Of a stretch of DNA of 64,000 bases, positions 33,930 through 46,060 are shown piece after piece. The DNA comes from Nemophila menziesii. Lineage: Eukaryota; Streptophyta; Magnoliopsida; Boraginales; Hydrophyllaceae. Under the pieces are notes generated by a model. It worked only from the letters and a program-made list of their open reading frames with translations, did no database searches and had not been told where the DNA came from. The first letter of the stretch is position 1. Every line of letters starts with the position of its first letter. Location: positions 35,699,505-35,763,504 of the forward strand of contig JARWIR010000003.1 of the NCBI GenBank assembly GCA_029959085.1, read 5' to 3'. The translations under genes and the position numbers were made by a program.

Positions 33930-34439
33930 ACAACACAACATCACAAAAATGTGTTGTGAATTAGTAATCAAACGAAATGGGTCTAACATGAAATGGGTCT
34001 GTAAACTGAATCGGAGAAGATTTCATTCAAAATTTCCATGATATGTGCGTTGATATCTTCTGTATGAAGTGTGTTTGATATCTTTTGTTCAATGTGGTTT
34101 AAGTGTTTGTACAACACTGTTGCGATGATTCTGTTTAATGGGTTGAGCGATCTTTTTTACCCTTATACTATGAACACCAAGAACACCGCCTACTATGTGT
34201 TTTAGTGTGTGAAAGTGTGTGTTTAATCTGGTCGGACTGAATTTTGTATTTTGTTATTTGACAATATTAAACTTATTAGAAGGTAAATGGTGAAAATGAA
34301 ATGTCTGTATTGCCCTTGATACGGTGGAAAAGAATTTAAAACTGAGGATGACGTCATGCACATGTGGTGAGGACGTGGCGTCGACGTGGCGCTGAGTTGG
34401 CGCCACACATCGTTGACTAACAGTCAACTGACGATTCTG

Positions 34440-34570
34440 TCAAAAAAAGGCCATAAAAGTCACGAAATGACAGTTACAGGGCCATCCCGTTACAAAAGTT
34501 AATTTAGGTACCGCCGCTGCACTTTGGCCTAAGATAAAAGGTCATACGAGGTCTTTACCCATAAATAATA
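34440..34570 (-). repeat. possible 5' terminal region of the MULE
   Basis: GC-richer sequence read on the minus strand as GACCTTTTATCTTAGGCC, then GGTACCTAAATTAAC and GGGATGGCCCTGTAACTGTCA, lies upstream of the transposase. It resembles plant MULE ends. I did not find the partner end to the left. Confidence 0.35.
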
Positions 34571-34775
34571 AATTGAATAACTTTTTTTTGTTTTGATATC
34601 TATCCTACTGACACTTCTATCTTTAACATTATCCAATCATAAATTTCAATAAGTTAAAATCGTCATCGTTGAACACTGCAGACTCATAGCCCGTCGCCTA
34701 ACGTTTCTCGTTGTGGTATCTGCTCCCTTGTCAGGTATCTAGGGATGGGGTGAAAGTTCTCGGTCTCGTACATTT

Positions 34776-34988
34776 CTACCAAATCTTCAATCCTCCGCAA
34801 AACAGGTTAAAAAAACCCCTAAACTGCTGACCGTACGTTATACCTATAACATTGAAATTATTAGAGAAAATTATTTTCTCTGTATCATCGAACTGCTCGC
34901 AAAGTTCAGTGGCCGCCAAAACCGCCCAAGCCTCTCCCTTGGTAGCTGGCGAACATAACAAAAAGTATGAGTGTGAAAAACACACCAT
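34776..34988 (-). pseudogene. RNase H-like fragment of a retroelement
   Basis: The peptide has GEAWAVLAATELCEQF followed by KIIFSNNFNVI, the pattern of the RNase H domain at the end of plant L1 ORF2 (acidic residue replaced by Asn). Nothing else of the element is nearby. Confidence 0.4.
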
Positions 34989-35831
34989 TCGATTTATGAA
35001 ACTCTAATGTCACAATCCCCGTAAACTCTCACGAGTTAGGGAAAAAAGTATCACACACAAAAATGATGGTTTTCATCCATATTCTCCCATTTTAATCAAC
35101 GACCAATTCTACGTGTCAATAACATTATCCTCATATCTAATGTGGCCTGGGCCAAAATTAACATACATAATGGATTTTTTTTTAAGAAAAATTATTTTAT
35201 TCATAATAAAAAAATTACAAAAATATATAAATATCACAACTAACGATAAACAAATAAAGAGACCAAACATAAATAACAACATTACATAACAAGTAAAAAC
35301 CAACGAAACGGAGGATTAGTCTCTTAGGACCAATAACTATCCAAATAATATAACTATGTGGTCGACTTTGTCATCGTTGATGAACCAACGGAGATTAAAA
35401 ATCTCAAAACCAAATAAAAGATTCTAATTACGATTAAAGAATAACAATTATGACATGTAACAGTGAAAACACTCCAATACTTCCAAGAACTCATCATTTA
35501 AATGAGTTAGGATTATGGAGAATTCAGAGAGTGACAATATACTCAAATAATACAAATTTTTAGATAGAAATACTTTCTACACCAAGTATTACAAAATAAC
35601 AAAAAGATCCACGATTTGAATTCATATTAAAAACTCATAAAAATCAATATCAAAACTTAATAAATTAATTTATGGTCAATTAATTTGATCGTGAGATTGG
35701 AATAAGAATACTTGAAAAACATAATTTTTATGTGAATAAAAATTTGAAGATGAAACGTATAAAAATAAAAGATTAGATTTTTTCTTTTGCTCCAATGATA
35801 GATTAGATAACTAAAGAGATAATGTAAAGAA
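34989..35831. other. no gene seen
   Basis: AT-rich stretch between an RNase H scrap and a LINE insertion. No feature supported. Confidence 0.5.
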
Positions 35832-35846
35832 AGACAGGAAAAGTTT

Positions 35847-37358
35847 TTTTTTTTGGGTCGGGTAAACGGTTGTATTAAAAAAAATCAAAATTGTACACTA
35901 TACATGGGTGTTACCTACCTAGGCTCGAAAGCTTAAGGTAGCAACAAGGAATATAAAAAAACAACTACCTCATACTATACTAATACAAGCTAGCCTTCCA
36001 CTCATATCCAAAAAAGAATGACGAGGGAACAAGGAAAATAAGATTGAATAAACAAACCATTTAATTTCTTTGGTTACTATTTCTCTAGTCTTGGAAGCAC
36101 CTCTCATGGCTAGGTGATTTCTCGCCGTCCAAATACAATACACGGTAGCTCCAAAACCCACTTTCCAAGCCTTTCTTCTCCAATTCTCTCTAGCTTTTAA
36201 TTTTTTAAGCCATTTCAAAGCGCTTAGCATAGTGTTCATTTCCTTGTCTAGTCCAAGCCACATTTTTATATCATCCCATATAGCCTTAGCAAAAGAGCAT
36301 TCAAAAAATAAATGCCTATTCGATTCAAAATCTTCCTTACACAAATCACAAAGTGGATCAAGTTCCATGTAAGTAATCCTATTCTTAGTTTTAAGTCTTT
36401 CTTTTAATGCCATCCATACTATGATTGCATGTTTCGGAAATACACTCGGATCCCACACAATATTTGCCCAAGGTTTAATAAAAGCTTTACGACGAAATAA
36501 ATCATAAGGGAATTTATATACATCATAAAAATCTATTGTATTTACCTCATATGTTGATCGGGGCACCTTAACGGAAGCAAACCATAAAGCTAATATTTCT
36601 TTTCTTCCTTCTTCGCCTAAGGACCCACGTATAATTTCTTTTAACTCCCAAATATTTTTCAAAAGTGGGGAATTACTTTTTTTAGGAATCCATTCCCAAA
36701 AACCACTACTATTAAAAAACTCACCATGAATCCACCTAATCCAAAGTGATTCTTTATTTTCCACTATTTTCCAAATCATCTTAAGAAGTAAAGCTTTATT
36801 CCATGCTTCAAAATCTTTTAATCCAAGTCCCCCTTCATTTTTAGGCATACAAATATTTTTCCAACTAACTTCGGGTGGCTTATTATCCCAATAAAAATTA
36901 CGGCAAATACTAATAATTCTCTCTTTAACACCAACCGGAATCGGGAAAATCGTAAACCAAAAGCATATCACCCCTTGAAGAACCGATCTAATCAATTTCA
37001 ATCTACCCGCAAATGAAAGTGAATAGGCTCTCCAACTCCTAACATAACCTTCCAATTTATCAAAAAGAGGTTTATAGTCTCTCGATAATAATACGGAAGA
37101 TCCTAGCGGGACCCCTAAATAACGGAAAGGCATAATCCCTTCCTCAAAATTCGTAGGCATAATCCCATTAATCAAATCATCATTTGAGATACCTATGTAA
37201 TAAATATTAGATTTTTCAACATTTAAACGAAGCCCCGAAACATCTCCAAACTCATTTAAACTATCCATAAGAATCTTAATCGAACCTTTATCACCTTTAG
37301 AAAGTAACATTAAATCGTCCGCAAAAGCTAAATGTGTTATTTTTTCCTAACATGTGTT
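35847..37358 (-). mobile_element. 5'-truncated LINE insertion with target duplication
   Basis: A minus-strand insertion ending in a 12-T run on the plus strand (35845-35856). It is flanked by AGACAGGAAAAGTTT (35832-35846) and AGACAGGGAAAAGTTT (37359-37374), a 15/16-bp target duplication differing by one G. Truncation removes everything upstream of the RT catalytic motif. Confidence 0.85.
35970..37345 (-). pseudogene. LINE ORF2 C-terminal half, uninterrupted frame
   Basis: The frame opens at the truncation point with FADDLMLLSKGD, the RT catalytic FADD, and runs over 446 codons to a TAA/TAG-type stop without a break. It passes the thumb-like region (RYLGVPLGSS, SFAGRLKLIRSVLQGV, KNEGGLGLKDF) and a zinc-binding zf-RVT segment (CDLCKEDFESNRHLFFEC). 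It ends after a WTARNHLAMRG block. No RNase H domain follows, unlike the other LINEs in this window, so it is a different L1 lineage. The intact frame suggests youth, but the 5' loss makes it non-functional. Confidence 0.85.
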
Positions 37359-37534
37359 AGACAGGGAAAAGTTTATCACGAACGAAAATCAGAATCTGCC
37401 AAAATATGTGTATGGATCTTGATCAGTTAAAAGTTCAGTATAATCTAACATGCACGTAACTTTTCTACCGAGGAAAACGATGAAGGGGTCGTTGATCAAT
37501 TTGCACATGGAATAGCATCTCCAACCCTTCATAC

Positions 37535-38007
37535 CAGTGGCGGAGCCACGTTAATGTTTGGGGGTGGGGCCATGGCCCCCCTGGTTTTTCAAAAAAAAAA
37601 TTACTTTAAAAAAAAAAGTTTGTATCCTTTATAAACAAAAAAAATTATACATATTATATATTTGGCTCCCCTAATTTTTAAAATACTCATTTTAGCCTAC
37701 TAAATTTTTAAAATCTATTTATTAGACTTATAATTATTATACATATATAGATATTTTAATTTTTTAATAGCAAAATAAATTTTATTTTCTATATTATAGA
37801 ATAAATAATTTTAAAAAATTTATATAAAGGCTTATATTGCAATTTTTACATAATATAGGGATATATAGTGTAATTTTTTACAAAATAAGGACTTCTTTTA
37901 CACTTTTAGCATAATATATGGACCTACCGTACGAATTTTTTTTTTCCGGAGACGCTGCCCCCGAACCCCTTGGCCTCCCCTAACAACAAATCCTGACTCC
38001 GCCCCTA
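37535..38007. mobile_element. hAT-like miniature element
   Basis: Left end CAGTGGCGGAGCCA and inverted right end TAGGGGCGGAGTCA, flanked by 8-bp direct repeats CTTCATAC (37527-37534) and CTTCATAG (38008-38015). The 8-bp duplication and CAGNGGCGGA-type ends fit hAT. The interior is 473 bp, AT-rich and non-coding. Confidence 0.8.
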
Positions 38008-38237
38008 CTTCATAGATTGTCTTCGTACTAGTTCTTGAATTTCTTATCACGTGATTATACATATTATGTAATAAAAGTGTTTATAGTTCTTTTCCTTTTT
38101 CTTTTTTTGGTCAGGATTCTTTTCCTATTCTTATCTTTTTCTTTTGTTTTGTTTTTTCGGACGGCTTTTCTTTTGTTTTCAAAGTAAGGAATTTCGTGTG
38201 GTAATGATATTTCGTTCAAAAAAAGAGTGTGGTCACG

Positions 38238-38261
38238 ATATATATATATATATATATATAA
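38238..38261. repeat. (TA)n microsatellite
   Basis: About twelve uninterrupted TA units. Shorter (AT)n runs also occur at 11757-11772, 53607-53624 and 61467-61482. Confidence 0.9.
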
Positions 38262-38557
38262 CAATTTATATTTTATAATCAAGAAATTATTATGATATGA
38301 ATCATATTTTCAACTTTAATAATCTTCTCTCATTTTCTAATTTTGAATTCTTCATAAAAATCCTAAAAAAAATAGCATTTTCCAAATATACCCCTTATTT
38401 AATATAATATATCTAAACAAATCTTTTCTTTTCATCGGTAGTACAAAAGCAAAAAAAATTAAAAAATCAGTTCTCACCGCCGCTTCTCAACATCGTCGCC
38501 ATCAATGCCGCAATCGATCATATTTTCCGGTTTTTGAGACAAAAAACTATCGATTTA

Positions 38558-38747
38558 GTGCCCGTTTGGAAGTGCTTGCTTTTAGCATTTTAAGAATTTT
38601 TTGACTTTGAGAAACACTTTTTTTGAGAAACACCAAATAGTTGTTTTTTTTTAAAAAAACACTTAAAATCATTTTAGATTTTAAAATTATTTTTGATAAT
38701 TTTTTTAAATTTTAAATTTTATTCTAAAAACGCTTTCAAACGGGCTC
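38558..38747. mobile_element. Tourist-like MITE, 190 bp
   Basis: Ends GTGCCCGTTTGGAAGTG and, inverted, GAGCCCGTTTGAAAGCG, flanked by TTA on both sides (38555-38557 and 38748-38750). The interior is AT-rich and partly self-complementary. Confidence 0.7.
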
Positions 38748-39996
38748 TTAATCAATCAATTAAATATCAATTCCAAACTTGTTTGCCTTTTTTTTTTCCA
38801 ATCGATTAGATGTGGGGTTTAAAGGAATAATAGATAAATTATTGAGTTATGATTCTATTTAAACCATCTATTAAAATTTCTGTAAGTTCTCTCAACTACT
38901 TAGTTATTACTATTTTATGTTAAAATTCGTTATATTGTTTCTGCTGTTAGTTACACTGAGATATGCAACTTTAATTCTATAATGAAAGGTTTAAATCTTT
39001 ATTCATACTTTTATTTAATTACTTTTGATCATGATGTTGTTAAATATTGCAGAGTACAAGAAGATTCATGATACTTTTCAGACAAGTGACTATTATGCAA
39101 GAAACGTGTGCCTTGGGGTGTGTATGGAACATATTATCTTTGATTTTAATCTCTGAATTTTTTGATTTCTGACAACAGAGAAAGTGGGCAATCTGTTGAA
39201 TTTCGACCAGTGAAGCTACTTATCTCTTTGCTAGAATTAAAAAAGGATTGAAATCATATTATTCTTGTCATGGAAATTACTTTTAATTTATTCACTTATT
39301 ATGTGTTCAAAATATAATCTACACTCTATTTATTAGTACAGGTTATATAAAGAAGTTGAAATTCAAGCACTGTTGTTAAAACAGTTCTCTTCATTTTGCA
39401 GGCTATACTCTATAAATTGATTGATCGTGAAGGTTGAATTGATGCATAAAATAAAAGAAAAAGATAGTCCTGGTGGTGCTTCTACTCTTTTTGGCTATAA
39501 TTTGTGTAAATGAGCAGAGAATTCCTAAGCGGGTTTTCATTCAAAAAGCTCGAGGATAATGTATCCCTTATATGGTGAACGAATTGAAAGAGTAGCTTAA
39601 ATGGCATTTTGTGATTCAAATGTTCCCTTTTTGATAAACATATGAGATAGACAGAGAGTTTGATGGCGTTTGGTGACACCATTGTTCAGGTTTAATTTGA
39701 TCTCACTTTTTTTGGTGAATATAATTGCTTCATGAATGTCACTATACAGGTTCGTTCTATATTTGACTCCACACGAGACAACTGAAGAGATGTAAATATC
39801 TTTTTTTCAATTAAAGCTTCTTCATTCTTTTTAATAACACTTGAAAGCTCATACTGTAATATATCTCTGTACCTGCACCAGGTAAAATATCTACGATCTC
39901 GCTCTTTTTAATTTCTCATTTTGTCATAGTGATATATTTACGTTTAATGGAGTCTTAAGTTTAATACTCCTCGATACAGACAAATTCTTACCAATA
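38748..39996. other. no gene recognised
   Basis: AT-rich sequence upstream of the gene-fragment chimera. It may contain captured introns or flanks, but nothing is identifiable. Confidence 0.45.
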
Positions 39997-40391
39997 ACTA
40001 AAAGTTGGCGCTCAGGTGATAACATCAATTTTCAGGTTCCATTAAGTCTTACAACTAAGGCCATCAATATATTTTTAATGGTGCTCTAGATGATCGACCA
40101 GAATATGCTTCACTTCAGGCAATTCTTTATGGTCCATACCTTCTCACTGGTCTATCTAATGGCGACTGGGACATTAAATCAGAAACACATTCTTCTACTC
40201 ACGAATGGATCAATCCTGCTCCAGCAGATTATAATTCTCAATTATTTTCTCTTTGTCCAGATGATGAAAAAGATCTCGATACAAAAATTACCCTTGGTGG
40301 GACTTTTCGTAGCTTAAAACAACAACAAGAGGAATATAAACGAAGAATCAAGCTTGAAGCTGAAGAAAGAAAGCTTGAAGTAACTTTGTAA
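39997..40391 (+). pseudogene. chimera: DUF1680 (GH127-like) piece fused to UCH-like piece
   Basis: The first part (39997-40085) reads TKSWRSGDNINFQVPLSLTT. After a short insert and frame change, 40089-40252 reads DDRPEYASLQAILYGPYLL and GDWDIKSE ... WINPAPADYNSQL. These match the pattern of plant DUF1680 proteins (GH127 beta-L-arabinofuranosidase-like). Without a break the frame continues as CPDDEKDLDTKITLGGTFRS and KQQQEEYKRRIKLEAEERKL, then stops at 40391. This second half is charged and coiled-coil-like and resembles plant ubiquitin C-terminal hydrolase-related proteins; that call is weaker. Two host gene pieces in one short frame suggest capture by a transposon. It is not a functional enzyme. 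Confidence 0.6.
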
Positions 40392-40570
40392 TATCAAAGG
40401 AGAATTGAAAACAAAGCTAAATAGAAGCATCTTGCTACTAAAATGGTTGTTCCAGAATTGGGACATTTAGATCTCCTTGATTTATACCCTAAGCAAGAAC
40501 TTGATGTTGATGAAGCTAATGAAACATGTAATAATAATAGTAAGAAGGCGAGCATGTGTGAGAAATCATA
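40392..40570 (+). pseudogene. continuation of the UCH-like fragment
   Basis: After the stop, YQRRIENKAK and, in the same direction, VVPELGHLDLLDLYPKQELD suggest that the captured coding fragment continues with another stop in between. I cannot name this last part. Confidence 0.35.
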
Positions 40571-40870
40571 ATCTTTATAGAATCTAATGTTGAAGGACTT
40601 TATTGGAATTAATTTGAACTTTTGAACCTTCAGTTCAAAGAACCCTTGATGCAAAGTAATGGATTTCCAAGCATCAGGGAACCCTTGATGATTCTACTTT
40701 ATCAAACTTTAAAAACTCTTTTTGTATTGTGTGGGGACAAATTCTCTTATTGACACAATATTAGCAAGGATCTCATATTTTTGGTATGTATTATTTCTGA
40801 TTGAAAGTTGACATGTTTTTACATGGACATTGAAATCCTAAAATAAATTTATTATATCTAATTTTGTTTA

Positions 40871-40993
40871 GTGGAATTTTTCCCACCAAATAACATAAAG
40901 CTTCAAATATAATTTGGTGGGATTTTCCCACTAGACGAAAAAACATAAACTTTCTAATATAATTTGGTGGGATTCGATTCACCAAACAACATA
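40871..40993. repeat. tandem palindromic GTGGGATTTTCCCAC units
   Basis: Three units at 40871-40886, 40916-40932 and 40976-40993, each an inverted GGTGGGA...TCCCACC-type motif followed by an ACATAAA(C/G)CTT block. Confidence 0.7.
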
Positions 40994-43396
40994 AACCCTA
41001 ATGTATAAACCCAAATATAGTTTTGCTTAACATCTAGGTTGGTTCATGTGAGTCACATACTTCACATCCAATTCTAACGAATCAAAGCAATGCAACCGAT
41101 TTAAAACTTTCTCACCAATGTACCAAAAAAACATAAGAAGCAATATATGAGAAGCACAATTGCGGGTATACTTTAAATCACAAAGGTGATAGTTCTCATG
41201 CTAAATTATACGATTAAGCATGTTGTGATACATGTTGATTAGCTCCAAAATAGATAGATTAGTTCCAAAAGAGGTTGAATAACTTTGATATCTACTTGCC
41301 TCCTACTTATACTCCTTATATATAGACCCTATTTATTTCAACCACACTTGGATAGGGACGAAATAAGGTGTCCACTTGATGACGATCTCGTCTAATAGTT
41401 AAAAGTAACCGATGACGTGTATACAACTTGTAAGAGAAAAGGTGTGTCAATAGGACGTGTATCTAGTTTAAGGATATGTGTACATATGATGAGTTCGTAA
41501 CTCAATAAAGATAACTTGTTACTATAGTCTTCTTATCAACCCAACCAAACATTGATCTTATCAAATAATAGGTGCTGAGAAAATAATATTGGTAATAATT
41601 TTGTAAGTTTAATTTAGAGATTATTTCTAAAGGGATCTTTAAGAGCCCCCTTAAAAATTCAAACCCTCCAACACCTTACTATATTCTTACTAGAGCCCAA
41701 TAAGATTTAAAAATAAATCTTAATTAAATGGTATTATTTCCGTACACAATTTATCCCCCCTCCCTTATAGAGCATGAAAATCACACTACCATTAGGACTC
41801 GGGACAACACTCGACCCGAGGATACAGGCAAAAGCAAAACACAATATGGTATAAGTAGAATAGGAGAAAAGCTTATGATAGTGAATTAGATGATGATGCG
41901 AGTAGATAATTTTGTACCTTACTCCCGATGACTGATCGAGGAGCTTTAATTAAGTGTTTTTGAGGGCCCAGGGAAGGTCTGTGGATCTGCTCGCTTCTTC
42001 CAACCTTCCTGAAATCAGACTCTAAGTTAGGAACAAAGGGAGATGCAATCCTTATGGCACTCCAATACTCAACAATTAACATTCTTGCTATCGTGGATTA
42101 CTTAACCCGGGCAGTTATGGATAGTAAAGCCAACTGTATAATAACCACAACCATTTTATAGAGAGAGAGTTTTAGTGAGTAACTAGAGTGTTGATTTTGT
42201 TGGAGTGGGGGAATTTATAGATGTCAATAGGTGTGCATAATACTGTTTGGGTGTAGTTTAAGTCAAAGACCGGTGCACATCATAAGCCTGTGAGGGAAGC
42301 TATTCTGGTGTTGTGGCATACTTAACTCATGATGCGTGCGATACTAACCCTCAGTAGGTCGACCCAAATATGGAGTTTGGTTGCTCTATTCTTCGGGTTC
42401 TTTCGTTCTCCTTCTGGGGACTTCACTACATCATCGTCTCTTAGATTTTTTGGGTTTCCTTTGAGTTAGGTCAAGTATCGATGTCATATATTGGCTCATC
42501 ATCCCCTATATATCTATTATATACACAGACTATGAAAGGCACACATAAATCAAATTATCTCCCTATTTTTCAAAAAACCCTCTCAACGCCCCCTTTGTCA
42601 AAAATATCTAAAAAAGGGTGGTAGTGGTGATTAAATGTGGAAACAACAAAGGCGAGTCGTGGTGGAGCCAGGGTTTCAAATACCTCGCTTAGGCGATGCG
42701 GAGCTCATGTGGATCTAGGGTTCGATAGTGTATATTGGTGGTGTTGGCATTTTTTACCATGTTGATTTGTGGCTAAATTATGTGGAACGTTTCTACTTTT
42801 CCTCTATTAATAGAGGTCACGAGCTAAGTTGGTGCTCGAGCTTAAGGGATGCAAAGGTTAAGTGGATATAGGGTTCGATGGGGTAGATCACTGGTGGTGG
42901 TGGTGGTGGTGGTATCAAGTGGTGGAGCTTAAGGGTGTATAGGGTTCATGTGTGGTAGTTTTTGGTTCGTGTCTCAGGCAACGAAGGCGGTGGAAAGGAA
43001 GAAAGCTTGGGCAAGGAGCTTAGACATGGGGTTTTTGGAGCTTGGTTACAGTGACGAGAATCAGTTATATATATTTTTTCTTTTTTTTCTTTTTATCTTT
43101 TTTTCTGTTTCGCATATCGCCTTAAATAATCATATTACATCGTTGTAATTCTTTTTAAAACAAAAATAATAAAAATGAAATTTATTCTTTGTATTTATGT
43201 TATTTTTTATTTTGTCAAGATTTGTATTCGTTCAGAGATTCCAGATAAAAAAAACTCAAAAAAAAACTCACGCTTAGTAAAAAAAGCTCATGCTCGAAGA
43301 CTTTCCGTCATGCTCAAAGACATTTCAAGCTGGCTCAAATATTGTTTGCCACTGCTAAGAAACTTTTTTAGTTGTCTTATAAATTCTCTGAGCCAT
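40994..43396. other. no gene seen; low-complexity GGT stretch
   Basis: No convincing coding region. A (GGT)n run at 42893-42912 lies in a G-rich segment (42600-42960) where blocks such as GAGCTTAAGGG and TAGGGTTCGATGG recur two or three times in diverged form, probably old tandem duplications. Confidence 0.5.
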
Positions 43397-44877
43397 TGAT
43401 GTCTCCTGATTTGTGATAAATTAATCTATACTTGAGACATAATTTTAGGTTTATTTAGTTATTAAGTTCGGGATTTTCCCCATTTATTTATACTTTACAC
43501 TTTCGTGTCTAGTTTTAGGTGTTTTATTATTTTGTGAGTTTTTGCGCGTAATTTGTGTGTTATTTGTGTAGCACTTAGATATATGGAAGGTATTACACCT
43601 AAGGAAACTGATTTGAAAAGGAAAACCCTTAGTCAAAGTAAAAAATGAAGAGTTTGGATATATTTGGATTCTAAAGAAGCTGCCAAAACTGCACATACGT
43701 CCACTAATTAATTTACTGCAGAAAAACGGTTCAGAATTATGGAGATGTTTTTATATGAGCAGATAGATCATTTCAGCTCGGTCGTTTCCATATAAAGAAC
43801 GTAAAAATGGATAAGTATCGAAGAAGATATGACCAAAACAAAATCTGATAAGGTTTATCCCGTCTTACAAGTTAGGAGTACGAATTTTGGTAAGATGTGG
43901 ACTCTTTAACTTGGGGATTACTTCTAATTTCGACCAAGGGCCTATATATACTCATTCCTACCCTAGAGTACTCATCCTTGGTCAGCCTTTAAACCAAGAG
44001 GAAGCTTACATCAAGAGAAGAGAAGATCTGAAGGAGTTGGACAACAAATTATGCCTTCCCCATCCTTCAAGTTTGTAATTGTTTTCTTTTCTTTGTCTCT
44101 AATATGAACTAATTCTATTTTAACTTGAGATTATCATATGGGTATGAACCCTAGACTTGTTTTATATCTATTTTAATTTGGGATGTTCTCATTTAATTGA
44201 AATTAGTGTTTTATTCTCTGCTTTTATGTGTTTTGACTTATTCTCTGTAGTTCTTGCGGTGCGCAACGTATAGGATTACCTTAATAGTAGTTAGATGGTA
44301 ACTCGGAAGGGGTGTCTAATTATTGAAATACCACATAAACGTCTAGTGTGCAGTAATAGTCTGGAAGGGCTTGCCTAACTAGATATTCATTAGGGTTTGA
44401 AATTAATCACCGATCATTGCGCAGGGTCCCCTTACCCAAGTCCCCTGGTAATTGTTAGGTCGCCGCCTAAGTCTACCCGAAAGGGGGTTAGGATGAATAT
44501 AGAATCCTGACTATTGCATATCACACAATTCTCCCTTACATAAATAGGATAAACAAGGCTAGTGGGGATTACTTGCTAGATATCGAGCTAACCCCTCGTA
44601 CTATCTTCTTCTCTTTATTTATTTTCCTGTCTTTATTTCATTTAGTTAATTGTTAGAATCTTAAAAAACCAAACAAATATTTCGCTAGTTTTTTATTTTC
44701 AGCGTATTATTCTTCTAACTTCTTTATTTGTACTTTATATTGCATAAGTTCTTCCTAACTTACGTGATCTCTGAGGAACGAATCTTACTTACTATTAAAA
44801 CTTGCATAGGATGTGATACTTGCAGTGAGGAACGTGCTTCCGAATGATGAACAGTGTAGGTGCATAATAATTAAGTT
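43397..44877 (+). repeat. solo Athila-like gypsy LTR
   Basis: Starts TGATGTCTCC like the LTRs at 56468 and 63778 and carries GTTTTTGCGCGTAAT near 43537. Blocks shared with the minus-strand LTR at 12157-11047 follow in the same order (GATATGACCAAA, ACCAAGAGGAAGCTTA, GGATTACC, CCCCTTACCCAAGTCCCCTGG). It ends near AAGTTGGC at 44877, a decayed version of the LTR end and primer-site start. No internal element sequence follows on either side, so it is a solo LTR. No clear target duplication. Confidence 0.7.
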
Positions 44878-45647
44878 GGCATTTATTTTTGTTTTCTTAT
44901 TTAGAAACATTTTAATATTTAATTATATATAAGTTAGTTTATGATATCTCGTTAAATAACAGTATTTAATCTCTCATGTCTTGTCTGTAAGACCATTTTC
45001 TCTTTAATTCATTGTTAAATATATTTACATGGAAAATAATTCAATTGTACCTGAATACTACATGTCAGTTAGTTTAAATTATAAAAAAAAGTTAATAAAT
45101 TTTAGTGACGTTTATAATAAATTTAAAATAGGGTCACTTTCTTTGAAAACAAAACCCAAAAATAAAAGTATAATTAAGAATTATTTAAATCATTTGTATT
45201 GTCAAAAATTTTGAAATATAAATATTCTTATGAGTAAATGATATATATCATTTAATATATTATTATTTTTTTGTTAAACTTCTAATATATTATCCATGAC
45301 GTAGATTAATTTGAGTAGAAATAAATCGTTAATTAAATTTAAAAAAATGAATAATGATTAATTTTCATAAAAATTATGTTACATCATAAGTTATATATTA
45401 GATAATATGGATTTGAATAGTATATATAATTACTTTTCTTTTATTTAGTTTTATAAATATTTAGAAAAAATTATTCAAGTATTTGACAAATTAAAAGAAA
45501 ATTCATCGTGGGACACTAGATTAGTACATCATTAAACAAATCCGGGCTATAAATAACACAAGGAGTCTTTTATCCTATCCTATCATGCGTTAGTATGTTT
45601 CAAACTTTATCCGGAGAGTTAATGTGAATACAAAAGCCATCTACTTG
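44878..45647. other. very AT-rich spacer, no gene seen
   Basis: Long A/T runs. A 61-codon ORF at 45029-45214 is low complexity (Lys/Asn/Ile-rich) and not supported as a gene. Confidence 0.5.
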
Positions 45648-45650
45648 CAA

Positions 45651-45983
45651 CACTACAAGAAATAGTATCTTTAGCGGCAAAAAATTTAACACTAAAAATC
45701 TTAATTTTGCCGCTAATAGTCGTTATTTTTCGCCTCTATAAGTTTCTCGCTAAAGATACCTTTAGTAGCTAGCAAATTATTTGTTTTTGCCTTTATTAAC
45801 TTTATCTTTAGCGGCAAATATTGCCGCTAAAAATATAATTAGAGGCCATTTTGGTTTTTAAAAATATTATTAGAGGCCATTTTAATTGTTGCCGCAATAG
45901 CTTCCCCGCTAATGCTATCATTAAAGGCCATTTTAATTGTTGCTGTAATAGTTTCTCCGCTAATGCTACTATTTCTTGTAGTG
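45651..45983. mobile_element. miniature CACTA (En/Spm-like) element
   Basis: Begins CACTACAAGAAATAGTA and ends with its exact complement TACTATTTCTTGTAGTG, flanked by the 3-bp duplication CAA (45648-45650 and 45984-45986). Inside are repeated subterminal motifs TTAGCGGCAA / TTGCCGCTAA in both orientations, the expected transposase binding pattern of CACTA elements. 333 bp, no ORF. Confidence 0.93.
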
Positions 45984-46060
45984 CAATACGTCTGAGCTAA
46001 CTAATCCATCCATCAAGTCGCTTCCTTGTGTATTCCCTATAATACAAACTCCATTTATTT

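Noticed and set aside
34440..34570. Complete MULE with both terminal inverted repeats
   Set aside because: Only a candidate right end is visible; I could not find a matching left end near 30.5-31.6 kb, so full element limits are not claimed.
41873..42082. Minus-strand 69-codon ORF near 42 kb
   Set aside because: No recognisable motif, isolated, and of a length expected by chance here.
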